Positions 42,103 to 50,669 of a stretch of 64,000 nt of DNA are shown piece by piece. Each line of letters opens with the position of its first letter. Position 1 is the first letter of the stretch. Below the pieces are notes generated by a model that was not told where the DNA came from, ran no database searches, and saw only the letters and a list, made by a program, of their open reading frames with translations. The DNA is from Rhodococcus sovatensis (lineage in GTDB: Bacteria; Actinomycetota; Actinomycetes; Mycobacteriales; Mycobacteriaceae). Both the position numbers and the translations under genes were made by a program. The DNA lies in the NCBI RefSeq assembly GCF_037327425.1, contig NZ_CP147846.1:5890001-5954000 (forward strand), written 5' to 3'.

Positions 42103-43317
42103 TCAGTTCTCAGTCTGCATCTCGGCTCGAACTGCGCCCAGCTTCGGCGCCAGCACGACGATTCCTGCACCTGCGAATGCGAGGGACAGGTAGTACACCG
42201 AATGGACTGAGCCGGACCAGTCGATGATCACACCGCCGAGCGAAGCACCCAGGAAGATGCCGAAGCAGATGATCGAGGTATGAACGGTGTTGACCACAAA
42301 CGAGGTTCCGCCCACCTTCATGACGCGCACCGCAAATGCGGGATCGAGGCTCACACCCGCGAAACCGAGCGCTGCGACGCCGACCAAGACCGCCACCGAG
42401 TTGGTGTCACCGAAGATGAACAGCAGGCCGGACAGGAATACGACTACCGCACCGACGCTCGCCACGGTCAGTGGAAAGTTGTCGGAGAATCGGCTGACAA
42501 CGGTGATACCGACAACGCACAAGACTCCGTATGCGGCCAAAATGATCGGTACCCAACTCTGATCGAAACCGGCGCGTTCGGTGAGGACGGGTGAGAAGTA
42601 GCTGAAAATGGAAAAGACCGCGCCGATCAGCAATCCGCTCGTCGCGTAGGCGAGCCATAGGCTGCCGTTTCTCAGCTCCGACAACTGAGCCAGAACTTTG
42701 GGTCGCGGGCTGGTGCCCACTGCCGGGATCAGAGCGACACTCGCCGCGAGCGCACTAGCCGCCAGCACGGCAACGAACGCAAAGGCAATTCGCCAACCGA
42801 ACGCGTTTCCGAGGAAGCTGGCGACGGGTAGTCCGATTACTGTACCGATCGTGTTGCCTCCCATGACAATGCCGATTGCACGCCCTCGGATGCTCTCCGG
42901 TACTGCCTGGGCGGCAATCGACAGCGTCACGCCGTACGCGGTGCCTGCGGCTGCCCCGGTAAGGATGCGACCGATCACGATGGCGGCGTAGCTGGGTGCT
43001 GCAGCGGCGATCAATTCGCCGATGATGAACACGATCGAAATGGCGACCAGGGCGGACTTGGGGCGGAACTTGGTGAGATAGATCGAGGCAGGCGGGGCCA
43101 CGACCACCATCGACAGGGCATAGATCGCAATCAGGTAGCCGACGCTGGGGATGGATGCAGGCAGATCCCGTGCGAGGTCGTTCATCAAGCCCGACACCAT
43201 GAATTCGCTCGTCGTGAACGCCAGGATGGTGAATGCGAGTACGTAGACCGGGAGGGGGACTCGGGTGACCCGGTCGAGGTCAGAAGTGTGTGACCCGGAC
43301 AATTCGGTGCTGCTCAT
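42103..43317 (-). CDS. MFS transporter, DHA1 (Cmx/CmlR-like drug efflux) type
   Basis: 404 residues with 12 predicted helices. DHA1 features: AFTTSEFMVSGLMNDLARDL in helix 1 and motif C-like GGNTIGTVIGLPVASFLGNAFGWR in helix 5. Similar permeases export chloramphenicol or other small toxic compounds or sugars. A perfect 9-bp-arm dyad lies just before the ATG, and the TetR gene lies upstream in the same direction. Confidence 0.85.
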   Translation of the reverse strand: MSSTELSGSHTSDLDRVTRVPLPVYVLAFTILAFTTSEFMVSGLMNDLARDLPASIPSVGYLIAIYALSMVVVAPPASIYLTKFRPKSALVAISIVFIIGELIAAAAPSYAAIVIGRILTGAAAGTAYGVTLSIAAQAVPESIRGRAIGIVMGGNTIGTVIGLPVASFLGNAFGWRIAFAFVAVLAASALAASVALIPAVGTSPRPKVLAQLSELRNGSLWLAYATSGLLIGAVFSIFSYFSPVLTERAGFDQSWVPIILAAYGVLCVVGITVVSRFSDNFPLTVASVGAVVVFLSGLLFIFGDTNSVAVLVGVAALGFAGVSLDPAFAVRVMKVGGTSFVVNTVHTSIICFGIFLGASLGGVIIDWSGSVHSVYYLSLAFAGAGIVVLAPKLGAVRAEMQTEN

Positions 43318-43335
43318 CGGGCTGTCCTTCTCTTC

Positions 43336-43359
43336 TTTCTGTACTGTTCTGTACAGAAA
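43336..43359. promoter_or_regulatory. TetR-type operator before the MFS gene
   Basis: TTTCTGTAC-TGTTCT-GTACAGAAA, a perfect dyad with 9-bp arms, 19 bases upstream of the MFS start and downstream of the TetR stop. Its form suits a TetR dimer; it separates two co-directional genes. Confidence 0.75.
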
Positions 43360-43396
43360 GAGTTGTCGACTCTGGAAATGGCGAAATGCCTTGTGT

Positions 43397-43999
43397 CTAC
43401 GGCGTCAGAACTATCAACGCGCCACTCGCGATAGCGCGCATCGACTCAGGTCTTGATCCCACTCGGGCAGCCACCCTGATTCCGACGACTGCCCCGTTGA
43501 TGATCTCGGCCTGAGCGGAAGGCGGCAAAGTGCGTGCGATATCGCCGCTTGCTTGTCCTGCGCGCAGGTAGTCCGTCATGACGGCCAACCTTCTCTGCAG
43601 GTTGGTCTGCAACTGCTCGTACGGGCCTGACAGTTCGGGATTGTCTGCAGCCTCCAGTGCAGTGTTGACGGAGAAGCATCCCGAAGGGCCGCCTGAAGCG
43701 CGGCGCTCCAACTCGCTGTCGATCAGGTCATCGAACAACGTCGACACTCGCTCGTACACTGTCGACGACTCACGTTTCAATATCGAATCTACGGATTCGT
43801 CGGCCGCAGCGAGATACGTCGACATGCATTCCTCGTACAGTCCGATCTTGTTTCGGAAAGCGTTGTACAGACTGCTTCGACCCAAACCGGTTACTTGACA
43901 CAGCGTCTCGGTGCTCGTCCCGTTGAAGCCATGGGCCCAGAACTCGCCGAGTGCTGCCTCGATGGCTGTGTCCCGATCGAATTCGGCGGTTCTGCCCAT
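43397..43999 (-). CDS. TetR-family transcriptional regulator
   Basis: 200 residues. HTH: AALGEFWAHGFNGTSTETLC followed by VTGLGRSSLYNAFRNKIGLY, a TetR subgroup (G-R-S-S-L-Y-N-A-F-x-x-K) that often responds to reactive electrophiles and controls adjacent permeases or reductases. It precedes the MFS efflux gene by 79 bases with the dyad between them, so it is the likely repressor. Confidence 0.87.
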   Translation of the reverse strand: MGRTAEFDRDTAIEAALGEFWAHGFNGTSTETLCQVTGLGRSSLYNAFRNKIGLYEECMSTYLAAADESVDSILKRESSTVYERVSTLFDDLIDSELERRASGGPSGCFSVNTALEAADNPELSGPYEQLQTNLQRRLAVMTDYLRAGQASGDIARTLPPSAQAEIINGAVVGIRVAARVGSRPESMRAIASGALIVLTP

Positions 44000-44041
44000 G
44001 GGTGAACGGTAGCAATTGTGTATCGATCTGTCTAGAAAGGA

Positions 44042-44731
44042 TCAGGGAATGCTGCGAATGTCGTCGACCCAGTGATCGAACTCGCCTTCGGCGTCGTTCA
44101 CGGCATCGTCGATACAGCCGAACTCGTATGGCCTGTACACGAATACAGTCGCGAGTCCTACCGCTCGGGCGGCGCGGAGATCGTACGGATGCGACGCGAC
44201 CATCGCGGCTTGTCCCGGTTCGACGCCGAGGTAACGGCACGTCCGTTCGTACACGAAGGGTTCAGGCTTGAACGCACCGAACACCTCCGCGGTGAGGACC
44301 GCGTCCCATTCGAGCTGATGAGTCCTGGACAGCTGAACCATAGTGGACATGTCGGTGTTGGACAACGTCGCCGCCACTGCATCCTGGCGAATCTTCTGCA
44401 GTCCTTCTGGGACGTCCGGCCACGGTGTCAAGCGCTTCCAGGCTTGGGCCAATTCGGCGTGGTGCGCAGGATCGATGGGAACGTTCAGCGCTTTCGAGAC
44501 TGCATCGAGCCCTGCCGTATACGCATCCTGCACCGGCGACCAGTGGGCTGCGGATTGGTCGAGTGACGCTACCCGGGAGAAGTAGTCCCTGCGCCATGCC
44601 CGTACGAGATCCCCGATCGGCACCGAGTTCTCTTCCGACCCGAAAAAGTTGGCCAACGCGTCGAACACTGGCGTGTAGAAGTCCATGAGAGTTCCCTGGA
44701 CGTCGAATATGTAAGCGTCGTACCGCGACAT
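44042..44731 (-). CDS. HAD-superfamily hydrolase, haloacid dehalogenase type II-like
   Basis: 229 residues. Motif I AYIFDVQGTLMDF (nucleophile Asp), motif II TLSNTD, motif III Lys in GAFKPEPFVY and the final motif VASHPYDLRAARAVGL, the S/H-x-x-D-x-x-A-A order of L-2-haloacid dehalogenases. The substrate may be a 2-haloacid or a phosphate ester. It lies alone between the TetR gene and a hairpin repeat. Confidence 0.8.
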   Translation of the reverse strand: MSRYDAYIFDVQGTLMDFYTPVFDALANFFGSEENSVPIGDLVRAWRRDYFSRVASLDQSAAHWSPVQDAYTAGLDAVSKALNVPIDPAHHAELAQAWKRLTPWPDVPEGLQKIRQDAVAATLSNTDMSTMVQLSRTHQLEWDAVLTAEVFGAFKPEPFVYERTCRYLGVEPGQAAMVASHPYDLRAARAVGLATVFVYRPYEFGCIDDAVNDAEGEFDHWVDDIRSIP

Positions 44732-44806
44732 GTCCGCTTCCCTGGTCGCCCGAGCTCCGAGAACCCGGGTTGCGCGTTCAGTTGTCCACGAATCCGCGGA
44801 CCCCCG

Positions 44807-44862
44807 TGCACACTACCGTCGAAAATCGACGGAAGTCCGTCGATTTTCGACGGTAGTGTGCA
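44807..44862. repeat. Hairpin repeat, copy B (perfect 27-bp arms)
   Basis: A 56-bp palindrome: 27-bp arms without mismatch around a 2-base centre (AG). The left arm begins TGCACACTACCGTCG and each arm contains a nested CGTCGA-x-x-TCGACG element. Flanking GCGGACC (left) and GGTCCGGC (right) extend it. It starts 29 bases past the stop of the AcoR-type regulator (leftward). Same family as 13403-13458 and 59326-59380. Confidence 0.95.
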
Positions 44863-44890
44863 AACAGGTCCGGCGACAGGTAGGCCGCAG

Positions 44891-46648
44891 CTACAGGTCT
44901 ATGCCGAACTCACGGATCTTCCGGTAGATGGTGGCGCGAGACATCCCCAGGGCGTCCGCTGCTGCTTGCTTGTTCCCGCCGTTGCTCTCCAAACTGTGCA
45001 CGATGGCGTCACGCTTGAGAGCTTCGATCGGGGTGAGGGTGCGGCGACTCAGCGACCGACAGATGGGCGGCAGCTTGTCTACTTCGACGATCCCCGACCT
45101 TTGGTTGTGCACGATTTCTTGCAGGATTTCACGGAGTTGAGCGACGTTTCCGGGCCAGCTGTATTTGGTGAGCTGGCGGATGGAGGCAGGGGACATGGTC
45201 AGGTCCTGTCCGCGGCTGAGCTGACGAAGTATGTAGGGGACCAGTTTGTGTACGTCTTCTATCCGGTGTCTGAGGGCAGGTACGTGGACCGTATGGCCGA
45301 AGAACGGCTGGACCAGGGCGTTGCTGTCCGTGTTGTTGGTTTCGGTGCCGATCGTGACCCCGATCCATCCTGCGTGCTCGCGGCCTTGAATCATGCTCGC
45401 GATGGCGCGTTGATGGATATCGGGCAATGTGTCGACGTCGCGGATGATCACGCTGAAGCCGTCTTGTTCGAGCTCGGATTCCAGCGAGTGCATCGTGCCC
45501 TCGGCCGTCGCGAGTTCGGTGGCGGTGAAGAACTTCGTTGTAGTCGAGATATGTTGAATTGCAGAGGCTTTCAGGATGCTGAACCGTCCGCTTCCGTATT
45601 CACCGGATACGGCCACCCACTCTTGCTGTCTGGCGCAATGTGCGATCTGCTGGCTGCTGTGCCTCCAGGAGGAGCTGTCGCCGACGATCCCTGGAAGTGC
45701 TTTTGCGCTCTCGATGGCGACCGTGGTCGCCGTGGGATCGGTGAGATATGCGTAGTAGACGGCCATACCGCGGCGTGCGGACAACGTGGCGTCCACGGCA
45801 GGGGAGAGCCGAACTGTCTGTCCGCTGGGCAACGTGAGGATGTGCCGACTACTTCCAGAGCCGCTGGTCAGATCGACGGCATGCTCGACCACCGCTGCCT
45901 GATCCTGGGGGTCGAGGGCTCGCCGCAGCTTTCTGTTGAGCAGGACTATGTCGTCGCCGAGCGCGAGAACCCCGACTTGTTGCGATCGTCTGCAGGCTCG
46001 GAGGTAGGCGTTGAGCAGCGAGGTCTGCTCCTCGCTCGATTGCGCCAGCAATCGGCCTTCGATCTGCGCGGTAGCCGACCGTGCCAGCGTGACGAGAAGC
46101 GGGGCGCCATCTTCGACGCAGCCGGTGACATCGAGTACTCCGACAACCGAACCACTGATGGGGTGCACGATGGGAACGCCCGCGCAGACCAAACTCCCCA
46201 AACTCTCGACGTAGTGCTCCGCCCCAGAGACCAGGGTGGGTTGCCGAGTTTCGAGCGCAGTTCCGATGCCGTTGGTTCCGGCGAACTGTTCGGAATAGCT
46301 GAATCCGGGGGCGAGGTTGACGTTGTCGAGCATCCTCAACAACTGGCTGCTCCCGGCTGTTCTGTTCAGAACCACCCCGTCTGCAGAGGTGAGGATGACT
46401 GACACGGGCTCGTCGACCAGTCCGTCGGCGAGCTGCCGTAGAACAGGTGTCGCCGCTACCACCAGCGGGCTTTCCAGATCCGGGTCGCGGACGTAGGGCG
46501 CGTGCAAAATGTCGGGCTGGACATTCAACGACCGCGAACGTTCCCAGGAAAAGGAGATGGGATCGCGTACGGCATCGTCGAACTGCTGCTCAGTGAAGTA
46601 CTTTTCACGAGCCCTGCGAAGGTCCCGCACCGAGATTTCCTTGCTCAT
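44891..46648 (-). CDS. AcoR/NtrC-like transcriptional activator lacking sigma-54 contacts
   Basis: 585 residues from ATG 46648 (SD GGAG). An N-terminal GAF-type sensor (SEQFAGTNGIGTALE ... HPISGSVVGVLDVTG) is followed by an AAA+-like domain and a Fis HTH (ALGMSRATIYRKIREFGIDL). The Walker A is degenerate (SGEYGSGRFS instead of G-E-x-G-T-G-K) and no GAFTGA loop is present, so it cannot work as a normal sigma-54 activator. Similar proteins (MimR-like) control propane/alkane monooxygenase operons in mycobacteria and Rhodococcus. It lies downstream of the operon on the same strand. Confidence 0.82.
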   Translation of the reverse strand: MSKEISVRDLRRAREKYFTEQQFDDAVRDPISFSWERSRSLNVQPDILHAPYVRDPDLESPLVVAATPVLRQLADGLVDEPVSVILTSADGVVLNRTAGSSQLLRMLDNVNLAPGFSYSEQFAGTNGIGTALETRQPTLVSGAEHYVESLGSLVCAGVPIVHPISGSVVGVLDVTGCVEDGAPLLVTLARSATAQIEGRLLAQSSEEQTSLLNAYLRACRRSQQVGVLALGDDIVLLNRKLRRALDPQDQAAVVEHAVDLTSGSGSSRHILTLPSGQTVRLSPAVDATLSARRGMAVYYAYLTDPTATTVAIESAKALPGIVGDSSSWRHSSQQIAHCARQQEWVAVSGEYGSGRFSILKASAIQHISTTTKFFTATELATAEGTMHSLESELEQDGFSVIIRDVDTLPDIHQRAIASMIQGREHAGWIGVTIGTETNNTDSNALVQPFFGHTVHVPALRHRIEDVHKLVPYILRQLSRGQDLTMSPASIRQLTKYSWPGNVAQLREILQEIVHNQRSGIVEVDKLPPICRSLSRRTLTPIEALKRDAIVHSLESNGGNKQAAADALGMSRATIYRKIREFGIDL

Positions 46649-46785
46649 GCTTCTCCGCCTACACATCGAGCGCAACGGGGGATTCCGTGATTGCAAAAAG
46701 TGTGCTCCCGACTCGGACGAGCACGCCGTAACAGGCTGATGTTAGCCGATTGTCACCGACCGGTAGTGGTTTTCCGATCTCGTCG

Positions 46786-47112
46786 TCATCCGACGATTTC
46801 CAACTCGCCCATCTCCGACCAATCCTGTTGGTCGACGATCGTGTGAACGATCTTGGGGGTTGCGCTCAACATCGGCCTCATCGCGTCCAATCCGGCGCGA
46901 AAGTGCTCGGACTGCACGTGCTCGGTGCCCGCTTGGCTATCGGCAAAGGCTTCGACGAGTACGTATCGGAGCGGATTGTCGGCGCTCACGCTCCACTCGA
47001 ACCACAGGTTTCCTGGCTCGGCTCGTGTTGCCGCGGTGAACTTCGCGGTCTTGTCGAGCCACTGTCGAGCGTGTTGTTCCTGAACGTCGAACTTGACGAC
47101 GATGAATATCAT
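46786..47112 (-). CDS. Antibiotic-biosynthesis-monooxygenase (ABM) fold protein, putative quinol monooxygenase
   Basis: 108 residues with the dimeric alpha/beta-barrel pattern: FIVVKFDVQEQHARQWLDKT, EPGNLWFEWSVS, YVLVEAFADSQAGTEHVQSE and HFRAGLDAM. Members include YgiN-type quinol monooxygenases and heme-degrading enzymes; the conserved N-x-x-x-E-W here (NLWFEW) is common in the first. It lies between the chaperonin and the activator, so it may be the last gene of the prm operon. Its role there is unknown. Confidence 0.75.
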   Translation of the reverse strand: MIFIVVKFDVQEQHARQWLDKTAKFTAATRAEPGNLWFEWSVSADNPLRYVLVEAFADSQAGTEHVQSEHFRAGLDAMRPMLSATPKIVHTIVDQQDWSEMGELEIVG

Positions 47113-47208
47113 GTCTCTCCGATCCCAGGTGGATGACGGGGTGGCGCCGGAACTGAATCAGCGCCACCCCATCGATCGATCCCATTTGTGTTGCAGTCGA
47201 ACTCGGCC

Positions 47209-48858
47209 TCAGTAGATGTTGGACGGACGAACCATTCCTTCGGCGAGATCGCCGAATCCCGGTGCCATGATCGCGCCAGGGTTGCCGAAGACCTCTTCCA
47301 CGACAGCGGTTTCCGTGGTGATCAACAGTGCTGCGATCGATGCTGCACTCTCTAGAGCCGCCCGGGTGACCTTGAACGGATCGATGACGCCGTCGTCGAA
47401 CATGTCGCCGTATTCGCCGGTAAGTGCGTTGAATCCGTGTCCGAGCGGCAGACCGGTGACGACCTCGACGACATCGTCGCCCTCGAAGCCGGCATTGATG
47501 GCAATCCACCGCAGCGGCTCGGTCAGAGCTTTGCGGACCACTTCGACACCGATCGCCTGATCACCGGTCAATTCCAACTCCGTCAGCGCGCGGTGAGACT
47601 GAGCCAGAGCTGTCCCACCGCCGGAGACGATTCCCGATTCCAGTGCGGCTCGGGAAGCTGCGACGGCGTCTTCGACACGAAGCATCCGCTCCTTCAGCTC
47701 GACACTGGTCGCACCGCCGACCCGAACCACCGCGACCCGGCCGGTCAACCGCGCGATGCGCAATTCGAGGCTGTCGCGGTCACCGTCGATCTTGGAGCGT
47801 TCGAGTTGACTCTCCAACTGAGAGACTCGCGCTTCGAGGAGCTTCTGATCGCCCCGGCCACCGACGATCGTGGTGGCGTTCTCGGTGACGGTGATCCGGT
47901 CGCACGACCCGAGCTGGTCGACCGTGACCTCGAAGAGTTCGAGGCCAGTGTCCTTGGCAATCACCTGCCCGCCGAGCGCAATGGCCAAGTCCTGAAGCTC
48001 AGCGACCCGCCGGTGTCCGAAACCAGGGGCGCGAACGACGACCGATTGCATGGTCTTGTGCATGTTGCCGCCCACGAGCAGTTGCAGAGCCGGTCCGTCG
48101 ACGTCTTCGGCCACGACGACGAGCGGGCGGTCTGCGCGCTTGGCAGCCTCGATGCTCGGCATGATGTCCTGAACCTGGTTGATCTTCTTGTTCGTCAGAA
48201 GAATGACCGGGTTCTCGTGCACTGCTTCCGCGCGCTCGGGATCGGTGATCATGTAGCCCGAGATGAATCCGTGATCGAACTCGATACCGTCGACGACATC
48301 GACTGCCATTCCGAGAGTTTCGCTCTCCTCGGTGGTGACGATGCCGGATCTTCCGACGTACTCGACGGCCTTGGCGACACACTGTCCGATTGCCTCGTCG
48401 TCGCTGGCGGCGAGGGTGGCGATGCGCTCCAAGTCGTTGCTGCCCACCACTTCGACTGCTTGTGCACGTAATGACTCGACGACCGAGGCGACTGCCGTTT
48501 CGATTCCCCGACGCAGTCGCATCGGGTTCGCGCCGGCGTCCACTGCGCGCAGGCCCTCCCGGACCATCGCTTGCGCCAACACGGTCGCGGTGGTGGTTCC
48601 GTCGCCGACGACACCGTTCGTCTTCATGGCGACTTCTTTCACCAACTGTGCACCCATGTTGGCGAACGGCTCTCGGAGCTGGATCTCCCGAGCGATAGTG
48701 ACGCCGTCGTTGGTGATCGTGGGCGGACCGGTGAGTTTTTCGAGCACCGCGTTCCGTCCCTTGGGCCCCAGCGTCACCTTCACTGCGTCGGCGAGGGCGT
48801 TGACGCCCTGCTCCAGTAGTGCTCGCGCTTCGGTGTTGAACCGCAGTTCCTTGGCCAT
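47209..48858 (-). CDS. GroEL-like chaperonin of the propane monooxygenase cluster
   Basis: 549 residues, full length for GroEL, with ATP-site motifs TLGPKGRNAVLEK, NDGVTIAREI and VVGDGTTTATVLAQ and the late SGIVSGGGTALAQ. It lacks the usual Gly-Gly-Met C-terminal tail and ends MVRPSNIY, and the apical domain diverges from housekeeping GroEL. Chaperonin-like genes (MimG in mycobacteria) in such clusters are known to be needed for functional folding of the hydroxylase. No groES is nearby. SD AAGGAAC. Confidence 0.9.
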   Translation of the reverse strand: MAKELRFNTEARALLEQGVNALADAVKVTLGPKGRNAVLEKLTGPPTITNDGVTIAREIQLREPFANMGAQLVKEVAMKTNGVVGDGTTTATVLAQAMVREGLRAVDAGANPMRLRRGIETAVASVVESLRAQAVEVVGSNDLERIATLAASDDEAIGQCVAKAVEYVGRSGIVTTEESETLGMAVDVVDGIEFDHGFISGYMITDPERAEAVHENPVILLTNKKINQVQDIMPSIEAAKRADRPLVVVAEDVDGPALQLLVGGNMHKTMQSVVVRAPGFGHRRVAELQDLAIALGGQVIAKDTGLELFEVTVDQLGSCDRITVTENATTIVGGRGDQKLLEARVSQLESQLERSKIDGDRDSLELRIARLTGRVAVVRVGGATSVELKERMLRVEDAVAASRAALESGIVSGGGTALAQSHRALTELELTGDQAIGVEVVRKALTEPLRWIAINAGFEGDDVVEVVTGLPLGHGFNALTGEYGDMFDDGVIDPFKVTRAALESAASIAALLITTETAVVEEVFGNPGAIMAPGFGDLAEGMVRPSNIY

Positions 48859-48903
48859 GAGTTCGTTCCTTTCGAGGGTGTGTTGGTGGGCGCTGGTGCG
48901 GCT

Positions 48904-49929
48904 CTAGGGGACGAGGATCGCTCGGCCTCGGACGCGCCCCGCGTCGAGGTCGTCGAGTGCTTGTTGAAAGTCGTCGAGCGGGTATTTGGTGGTGTGCAGC
49001 GATACCTGGCCATTGGCTGCCAGTGCCATCAGTTCCTGCAGGTCGTTGTACGACCCGACGAGGTTGCCGATGAAGTTGATTTCGGTGGAGATGACGTCGA
49101 TCGTCGGGATGTCGATGTTCTCTCCGTATCCGACGACGTAGTAATTGCCCGCCCGGCGGAGCATCGCGACACCGTCGCGGGTGGCGCCGCCTTCACCGAC
49201 GAAGTCCAGCACCGCCTCTGCGCCATGCCCATCGGTAAGTTCGAGAACTTCCTTGACGTGGTTTCCGTCTGCGACGATCCCGCGATCGGCACCGATGTTC
49301 AATGCAAGGGCGATGGCATCGGGGTTGCGGTCGAGGACGACGACCTTGACCCCTGAGATGGCCTTGAGGACCTGAATCCCGATGTGTCCCAATCCACCTG
49401 CCCCGACGACGACGCAGGTGTCACCAGGTCGGGTATCGCGCGCAACCTTCGCTGCAGCGTGATAGGCGGTCAATCCGGCGTCCGCGAGGGCTGCGACGTC
49501 AGCAGGTTCGAGCGAATCGTCGATCTTGACGACACTGCGGGCTGTGGTTCGAAGGTACTCGGCGTAGCCGCCGTTGCGGTCTATTCCAGGGAATTCGCTG
49601 TTCTCACAGTGCACGTCGTCGCCGAAGCGGCACGCGCGGCACAGGCCGCAGGTCACCAGCGGGTGCAGAATCACTTTGTCGCCGACCGTCACATTGCGGA
49701 CCGCGTCTCCGACGGCCTCCACCCAGCCTGCGTTCTCGTGACCGATGGTGTAGGGCAGGGTGACTCCGCTTTTCTCCTCCCACTGTCCTTCGAGGATGTG
49801 GATGTCGGTGCGGCACACGCCCGCACCTCCTATACGCACAATCACGTCGAAGGGCCCTTCGATGCTGGGCGCAGGGATCTCGGTCATTTCCAATTTCGAG
49901 TGGTAGCCCACCACCTGTACTGCCCTCAT
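48904..49929 (-). CDS. adh1: Zinc-dependent alcohol dehydrogenase of the propane cluster
   Basis: 341 residues with SD AGGAGATTTCC. MDR enzyme: catalytic zinc ligands in GVCRTDIHILEG and GHENAGWVEAVGD, structural zinc cysteines in CGLCRACRFGDDVHC, cofactor loop VGAGGLGHIGIQV, and an acidic residue (VLDRNP) implying NAD. In Gordonia and Rhodococcus propane clusters the equivalent enzyme oxidises 2-propanol (and 1-propanol), the products of the monooxygenase. It overlaps the MIP18-type gene by 4 bases and precedes groEL. Confidence 0.9.
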   Translation of the reverse strand: MRAVQVVGYHSKLEMTEIPAPSIEGPFDVIVRIGGAGVCRTDIHILEGQWEEKSGVTLPYTIGHENAGWVEAVGDAVRNVTVGDKVILHPLVTCGLCRACRFGDDVHCENSEFPGIDRNGGYAEYLRTTARSVVKIDDSLEPADVAALADAGLTAYHAAAKVARDTRPGDTCVVVGAGGLGHIGIQVLKAISGVKVVVLDRNPDAIALALNIGADRGIVADGNHVKEVLELTDGHGAEAVLDFVGEGGATRDGVAMLRRAGNYYVVGYGENIDIPTIDVISTEINFIGNLVGSYNDLQELMALAANGQVSLHTTKYPLDDFQQALDDLDAGRVRGRAILVP

Positions 49930-50669
49930 GGAAATCTCCTGGTTCTGATGTCGTTGATGCGCGGTGACGCGCCGATCGGTTCGGTGTCGTCGTATCGGGT
50001 TGCGAGTAGCCCACGGCAGAAGTGGGAGTTGCCTTCGATGGAGATCCGAACGGATTTCGCGAACCGAAGCTTCAGAGGGATCGCCTCTGGTGCAACGGAT
50101 CGTCCGTGTTCGTCGACGAACACCCGGCTGTTCGGGCAGATGCTCAGTCCGATCGCGCTGCGCCGGCGAAGCAGAGCGGTGGTGTGTCGCTCGCTCCTGA
50201 TATCGCGGAGGGTGAGCGTGTGTATGCGCTCGACGCCTTCACCGGTCTGTGCAAGATGGGCAGTGATCGAGCGTTCCATCGCGGCGAGATGGGCTTTGCG
50301 GAGGAACACACTTCGTAGTTCCTCGAGACTGTCTTCGGCCTCCGAACCGAAGGTGCCCCGGTAACCGGCGTCGGCTGCCAACCCGATGTTGATCTTGGCG
50401 CTGTCGTGATGGTCGTCGAGCAGGACCCTGACCTTGCCGATTCCTTCGACGAGTCGAAGGGCGTCGAGTGAATCGGACGCCATCAGGTAGGCGAAGTTCG
50501 GTGAGCAGAACGCCGTGGGCAACCGCAGATGCACTTCGACGCCGTCGTCGTCGAGCGTCACCGATCTGACGAATCCCAGGTCGGTGATGGGCTCGTCGAG
50601 TTCAGGGTCCGTGACGGTGGCGAGTGCCTCGACGACGTCGACAGGAGAGCACAGGGCCAGGGTGGTCAT
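49926..50669 (-). CDS. MIP18/DUF59-family (iron-sulfur assembly type) protein of the prm cluster
   Basis: 247 residues. The first 100 match the MIP18/DUF59 fold: VDVVEALATVTDPELDEPIT, DLGFVRSV, and a T-x-x-x-C-P-like region altered to TAFCSPNFAYLMA, retaining one Cys. The C-terminal 140 residues are specific to monooxygenase clusters (CPNSRVFVDEHGRSV ... FAKSVRISIEGNSHFC). It overlaps the genes on both sides by 4 bases, so it is tightly coupled. It may help metal-centre assembly of the reductase or the diiron hydroxylase; not proven. Confidence 0.75.
   Translation of the reverse strand: MTTLALCSPVDVVEALATVTDPELDEPITDLGFVRSVTLDDDGVEVHLRLPTAFCSPNFAYLMASDSLDALRLVEGIGKVRVLLDDHHDSAKINIGLAADAGYRGTFGSEAEDSLEELRSVFLRKAHLAAMERSITAHLAQTGEGVERIHTLTLRDIRSERHTTALLRRRSAIGLSICPNSRVFVDEHGRSVAPEAIPLKLRFAKSVRISIEGNSHFCRGLLATRYDDTEPIGASPRINDIRTRRFP

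Noticed and set aside
44858..46402. 514-codon open frame on the plus strand opposite the activator
   Set aside because: Antisense shadow of the AcoR-type regulator; no start signals or family match.
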